A program made the translations under genes and the position numbers. Shown here piece after piece: positions 9,101 to 17,044 of a stretch of DNA of 64,000 nucleotides. Source of the stretch: Glaciecola petra (GTDB lineage Bacteria; Pseudomonadota; Gammaproteobacteria; Enterobacterales; Alteromonadaceae); the NCBI RefSeq assembly GCF_031846345.1, contig NZ_JAVRHX010000006.1, positions 62,001 to 126,000 on the forward strand, given 5' to 3'. How positions within the stretch are numbered: the stretch's first letter is position 1; each line of letters begins with the position of its first letter. Under the pieces are notes generated by a model. It was not told where the DNA came from. It was given only the letters and a program-made list of their open reading frames with translations, and did no database searches.

Positions 9101-11363
9101 GGTTGATACCACGCCACCTGAGTTTCCTGGAAGTGAGCAACTTATTGAAGTTTCGTCTGAAGGGGAATTCACCGATATCGAGCAAGCCCTACAGCTAAGC
9201 GCAATTGATCTTGTCGATGGTGCATTAGCGGTTGATGCGCTTACTAGTACATTGCTTACGAGTGGACGTAACAGTGTCATGGTTAGTGCAGAAGATCTCT
9301 CAGGTAATATTGCCGTGACGGAAGTTTTTGTGCATGTATTACCACAAGTAGAGAGTAAATCATTGTACAAAGCCGCCCCAAGCGCTGCGATTTCTGTACC
9401 GATTGGACTGTCGGGACACGCCCCAGAATACCCTGTTATTATTCAATATAGCCTGTCTGGCCCGCATCTAGGCAACAATACGGGTAGTATTAGTGTGACC
9501 GAAAGTGGCGGTGATGAGGCCAAAATTGCAATAGCGATTAGTCCTACAGCATTGATTGGCGAACAAATTATCATTAGTTTTGATAGCGCTCAACATGCCA
9601 GTTTACAGCAGACCAATAGTATTTCTATTGATATCACTGCCGACAACGAAGCACCACTTATTGAATTTGACATTCAACAGAATGGTCAAACTTTCACGAC
9701 ATTTGCCGCAGACCAAGGGCCAATATCGCTGGTGGCTGAGGTCAATGATATTAACCTAAGCGACCAACATATATTGACCTGGCGATTGTTGAATCAAAAT
9801 GGCGAAGACCTATTCGAAACCCAACAAATTGCTAATCTCTCAAACGCACCGCATATTTTTAGCTTTGATCCTTCTGGTTTGGATATTGGTAACTTTTTGG
9901 TTGAATTGTCGGCGACAGAAATTAATACACAAACTGAATTTTCAGTATCACGAACTAAACCATTAATATTACTTGCCAGCATGCCAATTTTATCGGCACA
10001 AATTGATACTGACTTTGACGGCATGAGTGACGCACAAGAAGGCTTTTTAGATACTGACGGAGATGGCATCGCTGATTATCTAGATAACAACAGAAAACTA
10101 TCTTCTTTAAGCTCAGGCATAAGTGAGCAATCGCTAACAACCTTGGCTGGATATCGTTTAGTAGCAAGTGAAATTAGTCAAATAGCAAACTCTGGCAAGG
10201 CGGTTGTTAGTCGTATTAGCCAAGCAGAATTAGAAGCTTTTGGTGGCGCCAATGCAGGTCCCAGCTCAGTTGCCAAAGATACTCGCTTTAGTGCAGTGCA
10301 AAGTATTCATGCATTTTCTATTGAAGGCCTAAGTTTTATTGGTGAAAGTGTGCCAGTTACCATACCTCTGGCCACTGGAACCGAAATTCCTGCTAATGCA
10401 GAATATCGTAAATTTGATGCAGAACGGTCTTGGTTTAGCTTTGTAGAAAATGAACATAATCAAATTTATTCGGCAGGTTTTGATCATAATGGTAATTGTC
10501 CTGCAATCGATTCGAGTGCCTATGCCAGTGGGTTAAATCAAGGAGATACTTGTATCAAGTTGGTTATTCAAGATGGAGGACCAAATGACGCAGACAATAA
10601 AGCGAACGGTGTGATTAAAGACCCTGGAGTTTTAAGTGTCCCTTTACCTAATTCTTTGCCAATTATTTCGGTCGCTCGCCAAACTAATGTGACAGAGGGT
10701 GAATTGGTGCGTGTAGACGCAAGTCAAACCACTGATGCAGAAAATGACCAATTAGTATTTAAATGGACACAATTGAGTGGATTTGACATTGATTTAACAG
10801 AAAAGACAAGTCCACTTCTAAGTTTCACAGCGCCTGCCGTTTCTAGATCGGAAAATCTATTATTCAGGCTGGACGTATTTGATGGTAAAGATACGGCTTC
10901 TACTACTGTTACCGTTAGTATACGAAATATAAACGCTAGCCCAACAGTAAATATTCAAAAGTACCAATCGGCTATTCGAGCTAATGAGACGCTAGTCTTA
11001 ACTGCATCCATAGCAGATGATGACAATGACGTACTGAGTATAGAGTGGCGACAAATATCAGGGCCGACAATCCAACTGCAAAATGCAACTACGCCATCAG
11101 TTAGTTTTGTTGCCCCAGAATTGACTACAAATCAAAATATTGTGCTGACTGTGTTTGTGTCTGACGGCACAAAAGAAGTGTCTGCAACAGCCACAATTTT
11201 GGTTCAAGCAAATCAAAGTCCTGAAACTGTTGATGACAGCAATGATGAAGGCGGTGGCGGCGCTATGCATGCCATTTGGATATTGTTTTTGAGTATCACA
11301 CTGGTATTTAGAAGCAGATATCAACACACCCAGGATTCATTTTCAGATATCTCGACCAGCTAA
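6180..11363 (+). CDS. Giant secreted protein with 17 calcium-binding TSP3 repeats, HYR and cadherin/PKD-like domains, GlyGly-CTERM
   Basis: 1727 residues. The N-terminus holds a signal peptide (core CLFILLFMLAPLELYAQQ); ATGs at 6180, 6204 and 6240 are all possible starts and no Shine-Dalgarno site decides. After a beta-rich region comes a block (about 305-890) of 17 units of about 35 residues built on DDDNDGVxDxxDAFPxDPxES and DGDGIGNN. These are thrombospondin type 3 repeats, which bind calcium through their aspartates. Two HYR-like modules follow (DTTPPEF, SAEDLSGN), then another short TSP3 pair and two cadherin/PKD-like modules (VDASQTTDAENDQLVFKWTQ). The C-terminus GGGGA-hydrophobic-RSR fits a GlyGly-CTERM signal, the substrate tag of rhombosortase, although 14 residues trail behind it. 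It is likely exported and cell-surface anchored or released. An adhesive or structural role is inference. Confidence 0.85.
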   Translation: MVRLPVCKMKYIKVMIMWPSMLKNSCACLFILLFMLAPLELYAQQDSDQIELIELSISPSSLLAVRTDSRITISLNIASDSQVSTNLFYLENIQNGERIEFIQSGDWQQNENAYSAEFIANFSTNSSSGIWAVSGLEITNANGGSTTDYDTLDELIVAGFNPFISLAQEISEQIFDSSVNASDEFSQSGENQNSVLSFELQNQANYVLWFVPQPGTELDNITFEGSVSLEQNCSVFTDFAKCSLFTGNNNALLQTVFGIIGSTSADINTFGYSVLVQAESMQNPIDSPAFEALWSNNFLIFPAVDFDNDGLTNEQDLDDDNDGVPDSIDSFPFDPNESEDADGDGVGNNGDTDDDNDGTPDENDDFPFDSSESRDTDNDGLGNNADTDDDNDGVVDSADAFPVNPDETIDTDADGIGNNEDTDDDNDGAQDEFDAFPLNSRESVDTDGDGVGNNQDADDDNDGIIDVFDDFPRDPSESVDSDNDGIGNNTDTDDDNDGIPDNIDEFPLDPGDFRDNDQDGIGDNSDPDDDNDGVLDTADAFPFNSAESVDTDGDGVGNNADNDDDNDGLDDLFDSFPTDPRESMDFDGDGIGNNQDTDDDNDGVLDVVDAFPFAVSEWFDTDNDGIGNNADPDNDNDGVEDEFDAFENDPSEYSDFDGDRIGDIADEDDDNDGVDDNIDAFPFDANESVDTDGDGIGNNADNDDDGDRVEDEFDLFPLDKTEFADNDLDGIGNNRDNDDDNDGVIDSQDAFPLDATETRDFDQDGIGDNADTDDDNDNVLDENDLFPFDENEWADNDLDNIGDNRDQDDDNDGVLDEQDVFPFDASESSDFDSDGIGNNADPDDDNDGVLDDVDAFPFSANESIDTDGDGIGNNQDTDDDNDGIVDSDDSQPLNPAIGDDQPAILDQLEDQQIEATGPLTAIDLDPPRVRDNNLNPAILVNDYPGPLPLGDTLVTWTAIDYAGNQSQISQIVSVVDTTPPEFPGSEQLIEVSSEGEFTDIEQALQLSAIDLVDGALAVDALTSTLLTSGRNSVMVSAEDLSGNIAVTEVFVHVLPQVESKSLYKAAPSAAISVPIGLSGHAPEYPVIIQYSLSGPHLGNNTGSISVTESGGDEAKIAIAISPTALIGEQIIISFDSAQHASLQQTNSISIDITADNEAPLIEFDIQQNGQTFTTFAADQGPISLVAEVNDINLSDQHILTWRLLNQNGEDLFETQQIANLSNAPHIFSFDPSGLDIGNFLVELSATEINTQTEFSVSRTKPLILLASMPILSAQIDTDFDGMSDAQEGFLDTDGDGIADYLDNNRKLSSLSSGISEQSLTTLAGYRLVASEISQIANSGKAVVSRISQAELEAFGGANAGPSSVAKDTRFSAVQSIHAFSIEGLSFIGESVPVTIPLATGTEIPANAEYRKFDAERSWFSFVENEHNQIYSAGFDHNGNCPAIDSSAYASGLNQGDTCIKLVIQDGGPNDADNKANGVIKDPGVLSVPLPNSLPIISVARQTNVTEGELVRVDASQTTDAENDQLVFKWTQLSGFDIDLTEKTSPLLSFTAPAVSRSENLLFRLDVFDGKDTASTTVTVSIRNINASPTVNIQKYQSAIRANETLVLTASIADDDNDVLSIEWRQISGPTIQLQNATTPSVSFVAPELTTNQNIVLTVFVSDGTKEVSATATILVQANQSPETVDDSNDEGGGGAMHAIWILFLSITLVFRSRYQHTQDSFSDISTS
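7090..8850 (+). repeat. Tandem 105-bp coding repeats (TSP3 units)
   Basis: Seventeen in-frame units of 105 bp, each coding for about 35 residues that begin at a DDDNDG core. The unit length is almost perfectly kept, while bases at codon third positions and the FPxD-linker residues have diverged, so the array is old rather than freshly expanded. Units 10, 12 and 14 carry altered cores (DNDNDG, DDDGDR, DDDNDN). The Asp/Asn bias creates long spurious open frames on the opposite strand. Confidence 0.85.
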
Positions 11364-11481
11364 GGCTGAAGTCGCATAGCGAATATTGCCGACTTTGTAT
11401 TATGTTAGATCATCTCAATTTTGATAATGACGTTAATTCAAAATTGCCTTATGACTAAAAATGCGTAAAAAGGTGATTAGC

Positions 11482-13383
11482 ATGAGCTATGCAAAAGAAT
11501 ACCAAAATTCAATTCAAAACCCTGAACAATTTTGGCTAGACAAAGCAAAAGACTTGCCATGGTTTAAAGCGCCCAATAAGGCTTTAAGCTCGAGTGAAAA
11601 TGGCTTGTACCAATGGTTTGCAGATGCTGAACTTAATACCTGTTATATGGCGTTAGATTATCATGTAAAGAATGGTCGTGGCCAACAAACAGCCATAATT
11701 TATGATTCGCCGGTTACCTCAACAAAGCAGCTTATTAACTATCAAGATTTGCTCGAACAAGTTGCTAGTTTTGCTGGTTTGTTGCGAGCACAAGGCGTAA
11801 ATAAAGGCGATCGTGTCGTGATCTATATGCCGATGATACCCCAAGCGCTTGTCGCTATGCTAGCGGTTGCAAGGTTAGGCGCGGTGCACTCTGTTGTGTT
11901 TGGTGGTTTTTCTGCAAATGAACTGGCAGTACGAATAGACGATGCAAGACCCAAAGTACTGGTAAGTGCTTCTTGTGGAATCGAAGTGAGTCGCACTATT
12001 GAATATAAACCCTTGGTAGATGAAGCTTGTATTATTGCGACGCACAAGCCTAACAAAGTAATTGTATGGCAACGTCAAGAGTGCATTGCATCGATGCAAG
12101 CTGAACGTGATATTGACTGGCAGGTAGAAGCGAAAAAAGCGATACCAGCTGACTGTGTCACTGTAAAAGGCAGTGATCCGCTATACATTTTGTATACCTC
12201 AGGTACAACTGGCAAACCTAAAGGAGTGGTAAGAGATAACGCCAGTCATGCAGTAGCGTTGAAGTACTCAATGCAAGCTATCTATAATATTGCGCCCGGC
12301 CAAGTGTTTTGGGCCGCTTCAGATGTAGGTTGGGTTGTTGGGCATTCGTACATTGTGTACGCACCTCTATTGCATGGCTGCACAAGCATAGTATACGAGG
12401 GTAAACCAGTTCGAACACCTGATGCAGGCGCATTTTGGCGGGTTATTGAAGAATATGACGTGAAGGCAGTTTTTGCGGCACCTACCGCTTTTAGAGCCAT
12501 TCGTAAAGAAGACCCTGAAGCAAACTTAATTCAGGATTATGATTTGAGTTGTCTAGATACTATTTTTATGGCGGGCGAGCGTTTGGACCCATCTACATAC
12601 GAGTGGACCACCGAAAATACAGGTAAGCCAGTTGTTGACCATTGGTGGCAAACAGAAACTGGATGGGCAATAAGTGCCAACCCAATTGGTATTGAGCCCT
12701 TGGAGACCAAAGCGGGTTCATCGACTAAACCGGTGCCAGGATTTGATGTACAAATTTTAGATGCCAATGGAACACCTTTACCACCCAATACTCAGGGTTC
12801 AATTGCCATCAAGCTACCTTTACCACCCTCGTGTTTAAATACAATTTGGGGCGATTTTGGGCGGTTTAACGATGGGTATTTAACTGAGTTTCCGGGTTAT
12901 TATTGTTCTGGTGACGGCGGGTATATAGATGAAGACGGTTATCTTTTTGTTATGGGGCGTACCGACGATGTTATTAATGTAGCTGGACATCGTTTGTCTA
13001 CCGGTGAAATGGAAGAAGTGTTGGCCTCGCATAATGCCGTTGCAGAATGCAGTGTTATTGGCATACATGACAAGCTAAAAGGGCAAGTGCCGGTGGGATT
13101 GGCATTACTTAAAGATGGTGCAGATATCAGCGAGCTTGAATTACAATCTGATTTAGTCGCTATGGTTCGTAAAGAAATTGGCGCTGTTGCCTGTCTTAAA
13201 CAAACTCTGATAGTGCCGCGTTTGCCCAAAACACGGTCTGGAAAGATATTGCGGAAACTATTGCGCCAAATAGCAGATAACCAATCGTTTGCTGTGCCTT
13301 CAACCATTGATGATCCTAGCAGCGTAGCCGAGATTCAAGCTATTATGCAAGAAAATGGTTTGGTAAAAACAATTGAAGAATGA
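11482..13383 (+). CDS. prpE: Propionyl-CoA synthetase
   Basis: 633 residues from the ATG at 11482, chosen because AAAGGTGA precedes it at good distance and the protein then begins MSYAKEYQ; a frame-compatible ATG lies 21 bases upstream. It is an ANL-superfamily acyl-CoA ligase that activates propionate with ATP and CoA through propionyl-AMP. Visible motifs are the P-loop YTSGTTGKPKGVVRD, the WWQTETGW segment of the acyl pocket, GRTDDVINVAGHRLS, and the C-terminal PKTRSGKILR with the lysine that is acetylated in this family. Length and motifs separate PrpE from acetyl-CoA synthetase only in part. The methylcitrate genes 2 kb downstream support the propionate assignment. A diguanylate cyclase and a lipoprotein gene lie between it and those genes. 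Confidence 0.88.
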   Translation: MSYAKEYQNSIQNPEQFWLDKAKDLPWFKAPNKALSSSENGLYQWFADAELNTCYMALDYHVKNGRGQQTAIIYDSPVTSTKQLINYQDLLEQVASFAGLLRAQGVNKGDRVVIYMPMIPQALVAMLAVARLGAVHSVVFGGFSANELAVRIDDARPKVLVSASCGIEVSRTIEYKPLVDEACIIATHKPNKVIVWQRQECIASMQAERDIDWQVEAKKAIPADCVTVKGSDPLYILYTSGTTGKPKGVVRDNASHAVALKYSMQAIYNIAPGQVFWAASDVGWVVGHSYIVYAPLLHGCTSIVYEGKPVRTPDAGAFWRVIEEYDVKAVFAAPTAFRAIRKEDPEANLIQDYDLSCLDTIFMAGERLDPSTYEWTTENTGKPVVDHWWQTETGWAISANPIGIEPLETKAGSSTKPVPGFDVQILDANGTPLPPNTQGSIAIKLPLPPSCLNTIWGDFGRFNDGYLTEFPGYYCSGDGGYIDEDGYLFVMGRTDDVINVAGHRLSTGEMEEVLASHNAVAECSVIGIHDKLKGQVPVGLALLKDGADISELELQSDLVAMVRKEIGAVACLKQTLIVPRLPKTRSGKILRKLLRQIADNQSFAVPSTIDDPSSVAEIQAIMQENGLVKTIEE

Positions 13384-13407
13384 GTAAGCCAAAAACCGGG
13401 TAAGTAA

Positions 13408-14577
13408 TTGATTTTAATGTCTTGTACTTCGATGCCGATAACTCATTATGTAGTTAACATTAAAGCAACTCGAACGCAGTATTTACGTGGCATGAACAAC
13501 CAAGCGACAAATAAAGATCAAAGCGTCGGGGCATCCAAAAGACCTGAGTTTTGGCAGGTCCAAATCAAAACCACTCAGTTAGCTGCGCTCACTGATATTG
13601 CATTCTTTTTCATTTTTTACGTACTAGATTCGCCTATACTTGCTTGGTTTAACATTATTAGTGTTGCTATGTATGTGTCGGCTTACTATGCGATAAAGCG
13701 CAGAAACAACAAATTAGCCGTTATACTGATTTTTACTGAAGTGCTTGTGCATGCTGCTATTGGGGTAGTACTGATAGGATGGAATAGTGGTTTTCATTAT
13801 TATCTGCTGATATTTATTCCTGCTTTGTGTCTTTCGTCTTCGCGGCGCAATGCGATATTTGCGCTCACATTGTTATTTGCCTATTACGTGACTTTGAGCA
13901 TGCTAAGTTGGTCAAGTAATCCTATTCAGCCTATCAATGCCGTTGCGTTAAACTTTGTGCATGTCTTTAATTTGAGTGTTGTTTTTTCATTATTTAGCTA
14001 CTTGTCATTTTTCTATTTGGGTACGGTAAAAAAAGCGCAGAAAAAACTACATAAAATGGCAACAACTGACCCGCTCACTACCCTATACAATCGCAGACAT
14101 CTTAACGTATTGGCGGATATTGAAGTGGAGCGCGCAAAAAGATACAAAAACGCATTTTGTGTCATGCTTATTGATATAGACCATTTTAAAACTATAAATG
14201 ATAACCATGGACATGAAGTGGGAGATAAAGTGTTGGTATGTGTCGCTGATATTCTAATCGCCAAAATGCGTGAAAAAGATATCATCGCGCGTTGGGGCGG
14301 AGAGGAATTTCTCATTATTTTACCAAGTTTATCGTCCAATGAAGCTCGTATCAGTGCCGAGCGAGTGCAAGCAGAGCTTGCCGATTATAACTGGAATGCA
14401 GCCTTAGGTTTTGATTTGCAAACAACAATGAGCGCTGGTATCAGTCACTACAAAGAAAAAGAAGACTTAAACGCGGCGATAGCCCGTGCTGATCATGCTT
14501 TATATCGAAGTAAAGCAAATGGCAGAAACAGAATTGAAATAGAAGAGCTAGACGCAGAAAATAAAGCCCGCGCCTAA
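13408..14577 (+). CDS. Membrane-bound diguanylate cyclase (GGDEF)
   Basis: Up to 389 residues. The start is uncertain: the ATG at 13492 (MNNQATNK) gives a more compact N-terminus ahead of the first membrane helix. About six hydrophobic helices span residues 60-210, and the cytoplasmic GGDEF domain follows from TTDPLTTLYNRR. The active site GGEEF is at 297-301, and REKD just before it has the spacing of the product-binding inhibitory I-site. So it should make cyclic di-GMP and be feedback controlled. It lies 24 bases after prpE on the same strand and may be read with it. Nothing in the sequence shows what the membrane part senses. Confidence 0.9.
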   Translation: MILMSCTSMPITHYVVNIKATRTQYLRGMNNQATNKDQSVGASKRPEFWQVQIKTTQLAALTDIAFFFIFYVLDSPILAWFNIISVAMYVSAYYAIKRRNNKLAVILIFTEVLVHAAIGVVLIGWNSGFHYYLLIFIPALCLSSSRRNAIFALTLLFAYYVTLSMLSWSSNPIQPINAVALNFVHVFNLSVVFSLFSYLSFFYLGTVKKAQKKLHKMATTDPLTTLYNRRHLNVLADIEVERAKRYKNAFCVMLIDIDHFKTINDNHGHEVGDKVLVCVADILIAKMREKDIIARWGGEEFLIILPSLSSNEARISAERVQAELADYNWNAALGFDLQTTMSAGISHYKEKEDLNAAIARADHALYRSKANGRNRIEIEELDAENKARA

Positions 14578-14587
14578 CAAATTAAGA

Positions 14588-15271
14588 TCAATACTCAATC
14601 ACCACTTTGCTGCGTAAATCTTCATCTTCAATTTCAAGGTCAACAGGTCTGCGCAAAATGATATCACCTTTCACATTAGAGCCACTTTCAATACTGAGTA
14701 TTGGGTCAGGCCCATTATAATAGTTTTTACTATTTTTATTTCCAAAAACGATATCACCATCAACAATAGTATTGTCAAGCAAATTGATATTGCCGTTTAT
14801 TGTCTCAACGTTACCCCCTACATCGACATTTTTTAACTCAATAGTGCCATTAACGGTAGCCACCTTCCCGCCAATCTCGCTATTCTTGCTCAATTGGATT
14901 TTGCCATTTACGGTCGTCACTTCTTCACTAACATTTAAACCTTCATCAGCACTAAGTTTTCCGTTAACACTAGACAATTTGGTGGCCGTTACGTTTTCAC
15001 CTACACGCAATCGTCCATTTACGCTAGTTATTTTGTTTGCCTGAACATTATCACCAATCGTTAAACTGCCATTAACTGATGATGCATTTCCAATGGTTTG
15101 CCCACTCTTTACCGTTAATGATTTATTGACTGAAGAAAAATTGCCACCGTCGGCAATACCCTTTTTACTAGTTGCGTTTGCATCGACCTGCACAATGCAA
15201 CCAGCAAGCAGTGCCATCGTAAAAGCCCCAATTAGTAATGAGTAGATAGGTTTTTGAGTAATATTATTCAT
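14588..15271 (-). CDS. Lipoprotein with beta-solenoid (bactofilin-like) repeats
   Basis: 227 residues. The signal peptide ends in a lipobox, LLAGC, with C25 as the lipidated cysteine. The rest is a run of seven units of about 18 residues, each opening with S/T-V-N-G or a variant (SSVNGSL, TSVNGRL, TTVNGKI, ATVNGTI, ETINGNI). Such short regular units with alternating hydrophobic residues usually wind into a right-handed beta-helix, as in bactofilins and polymer-forming proteins. It probably sits at the inner or outer membrane. It is divergent from the GntR regulator and could share its operator region. I do not know its function. Confidence 0.75.
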   Translation of the reverse strand: MNNITQKPIYSLLIGAFTMALLAGCIVQVDANATSKKGIADGGNFSSVNKSLTVKSGQTIGNASSVNGSLTIGDNVQANKITSVNGRLRVGENVTATKLSSVNGKLSADEGLNVSEEVTTVNGKIQLSKNSEIGGKVATVNGTIELKNVDVGGNVETINGNINLLDNTIVDGDIVFGNKNSKNYYNGPDPILSIESGSNVKGDIILRRPVDLEIEDEDLRSKVVIEY

Positions 15272-15374
15272 TTTTGTATCCTTGTGGAACGCTGTTTTTG
15301 TAGGGTCAGTTTAGTTAGTCGAATGATAAATGACAAAGGTTTACATGAGCTAATAAATAAATTGCATCGCAATA

Positions 15375-15384
15375 TTGTCGACAA
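15375..15384. promoter_or_regulatory. Putative GntR (PrpR) operator, copy 1
   Basis: TTGTCGACAA, a perfect 10-bp palindrome, in the divergent region between the lipoprotein gene and the GntR regulator. The same word recurs at 15437 and 15581. From memory, ATTGTCGACAAT-like sites are the predicted operators of GntR-type propionate regulators in this order. That recollection was not checked against a database. Confidence 0.65.
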
Positions 15385-15434
15385 AAATCAAGATGAAACG
15401 AAAGTATTATTGAAATAAAAGCTAAAATAAGTAT

Positions 15435-15448
15435 TATTGTCGACAATA
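15435..15448. promoter_or_regulatory. Putative GntR (PrpR) operator, copy 2
   Basis: TATTGTCGACAATA, a perfect 14-bp palindrome and the best of the three sites. Its centre is 62 bp from copy 1, close to six helical turns, so two dimers would bind the same face of DNA. It coincides with the TTG that opens the longest reading of the regulator gene, which is an argument for a later start or for direct autorepression at the start codon. Confidence 0.7.
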
Positions 15449-16135
15449 TTCACAAATGGTAATCATGTGACACCTTTAACTGAAACGCCAATTACTACCG
15501 CTGACAAAACATTTATTAGCCTTCGCAAGGATATTGTTGAAGGTAGTATAGCAGCGGGCTCAAAACTCAATGAAGCCGAATTGTCGACAAAGTATGCGGT
15601 TAGCCGAGCTGTGATAAGAGAAGCTATCAACAAGCTAGAAAACACTAATCTTCTTGAGCGTAAAGCTAATGTGGGCGCTAAGGTCGTTACCTTAAGTCAA
15701 TCAGGTCTTATTCAATTGTATCAAGTGCGTGAATCGCTCGAAGGCATGGCTGCACGCTTAGCTGCAGCAAATATGACCAACAATGAAATTGACCAAGTAA
15801 ATACTTTGCTTCAACAGCATTCTGGTAGTGTGAAAGAATCACAACGATATTACCAAGAGGCCGGTGATGTGGATTTTCACTATCGAATTGTGCTTGGTAG
15901 TCACAATCAACATCTAATAAGCATGTTAATGAATAATATCTATCACTTAGTACGCATGTACCGAGTACAGTTAGGTATGGCTGGCCCGCGGGTTACAACT
16001 GCATTTGCCGAGCATCAGCATATTGTGCAAGCCATATCAAATCGCGATCAAGAATTAGCCGAAATATTAATGCGAAGACATATCGCTTATTCCCGAAACA
16101 ACATCGAACAAAAGCTACAGGACACTCCCTTATGA
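15437..16135 (+). CDS. GntR-family (FadR-type) regulator of the methylcitrate cluster
   Basis: 232 residues in the longest form. The winged helix-turn-helix (about 28-90: LRKDIVEGSIAAGSKLNEAELS, then YAVSRAVIREAINKLE) is followed by an all-helical FCD ligand domain with the metal-binding pattern D-x3-H (DVDFHYR) and later histidines. The start is unclear. There is no ATG. The TTG at 15437 lies inside an operator palindrome, and a GTG at 15467 would give a more usual N-terminus. The gene overlaps prpB by four bases (ATGA), so it is the first gene of the propionate operon and most likely autoregulated. It takes the place of the sigma-54 activator PrpR found in enterobacteria. Confidence 0.85.
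   Translation: MSTIFTNGNHVTPLTETPITTADKTFISLRKDIVEGSIAAGSKLNEAELSTKYAVSRAVIREAINKLENTNLLERKANVGAKVVTLSQSGLIQLYQVRESLEGMAARLAAANMTNNEIDQVNTLLQQHSGSVKESQRYYQEAGDVDFHYRIVLGSHNQHLISMLMNNIYHLVRMYRVQLGMAGPRVTTAFAEHQHIVQAISNRDQELAEILMRRHIAYSRNNIEQKLQDTPL
15581..15590. promoter_or_regulatory. Possible intragenic GntR operator, copy 3
   Basis: A third exact TTGTCGACAA lies inside the regulator's own coding sequence, within the helix-turn-helix region (codons L-S-T-K). A perfect 10-mer may occur by chance, but two identical words lie within 210 bp upstream. It might serve as an auxiliary site for looping or as a roadblock. Confidence 0.4.
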
Positions 16136-17019
16136 ATTCAGAAATAAAAAGTGCAGGTAAAAGATTTAGGCAGGCTTTAGCCGACACTGCGCCACTGCAA
16201 ATTGTGGGCACAATTAATGCCTATACAGCAATGATGGCGAGGCAAATAGGGCATCAAGCTATTTATTTATCTGGCGGCGGAGTGGCGAATGCCTCATATG
16301 GTTTGCCTGATCTAGGCATGACGTCTTTGAATGATGTTTTGGTTGATGTACGCCGCATTACCGATGCATGCGATTTGCCATTATTGGTCGATATAGACAC
16401 CGGTTGGGGTGGCGCATTTAATATCGCCAAAACCATAAAAGATATGCAAAAAGCGGGTGCGGCAGCTGTACATATGGAAGACCAAGTTGCACAAAAGCGT
16501 TGTGGACACCGTCCAAACAAAGAAATTGTAAGCACAGCTGAAATGGTTGACCGTATTCGGTCTGCGGTAGACGCTCGAACAGACCCTGACTTTTTTATCA
16601 TGGCACGCACAGACGCATTTGCTCAAGAAGGGCTCGAAAAAGCCATACAACGAGCAAAAGCCTATGTTGAGGCTGGTGCTGACGGCATTTTCGCTGAAGC
16701 GATTCAAACTCAAGCGCATTATGAAGCATTTAATCGAGCACTCGATGTGCCTATTTTAGCTAATATTACGGAGTTTGGAAAAACTGAGCTTTGGAACAAG
16801 CAAGAGTTATCTGCTTGGGGGGTCGACATGGTGCTTTATCCATTAAGTGCATTCAGAGCGATGAACAAAGCAGCCGAAAATGTTTATCAACATATTTTGC
16901 AAGACGGTGACCAAAAAGCAGTATTAGACAGCATGCAGACCCGCATGGATTTATATGATTATTTAGGTTATCACGATTACGAGCAAAAGCTTGATGCTCT
17001 GTTCTCAAAAGAAAAATAG
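16132..17019 (+). CDS. prpB: 2-Methylisocitrate lyase
   Basis: 295 residues, the standard PrpB length. It cleaves 2-methylisocitrate to pyruvate and succinate, the last step of the methylcitrate cycle. It belongs to the isocitrate lyase/PEP mutase superfamily. The catalytic loop signature is present as QKRCGHRP (usual K-K/R-C-G-H), along with the metal-binding DIDTGWGG segment, HMEDQ and the MARTDAF strand. Its start overlaps the stop of the GntR regulator by four bases, which indicates translational coupling. prpC follows after 25 bases, preceded by a good GGAG site. Confidence 0.96.
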   Translation: MNSEIKSAGKRFRQALADTAPLQIVGTINAYTAMMARQIGHQAIYLSGGGVANASYGLPDLGMTSLNDVLVDVRRITDACDLPLLVDIDTGWGGAFNIAKTIKDMQKAGAAAVHMEDQVAQKRCGHRPNKEIVSTAEMVDRIRSAVDARTDPDFFIMARTDAFAQEGLEKAIQRAKAYVEAGADGIFAEAIQTQAHYEAFNRALDVPILANITEFGKTELWNKQELSAWGVDMVLYPLSAFRAMNKAAENVYQHILQDGDQKAVLDSMQTRMDLYDYLGYHDYEQKLDALFSKEK

Positions 17020-17044
17020 CACAACAACAACTTTGGAGTAAATA

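Noticed and set aside
11385..11396. Degenerate TTGTCGACAA-like site (ATTGCCGACTTT) before prpE
   Set aside because: Only 9 of 12 bases fit and one arm is lost; too weak to call without binding data.
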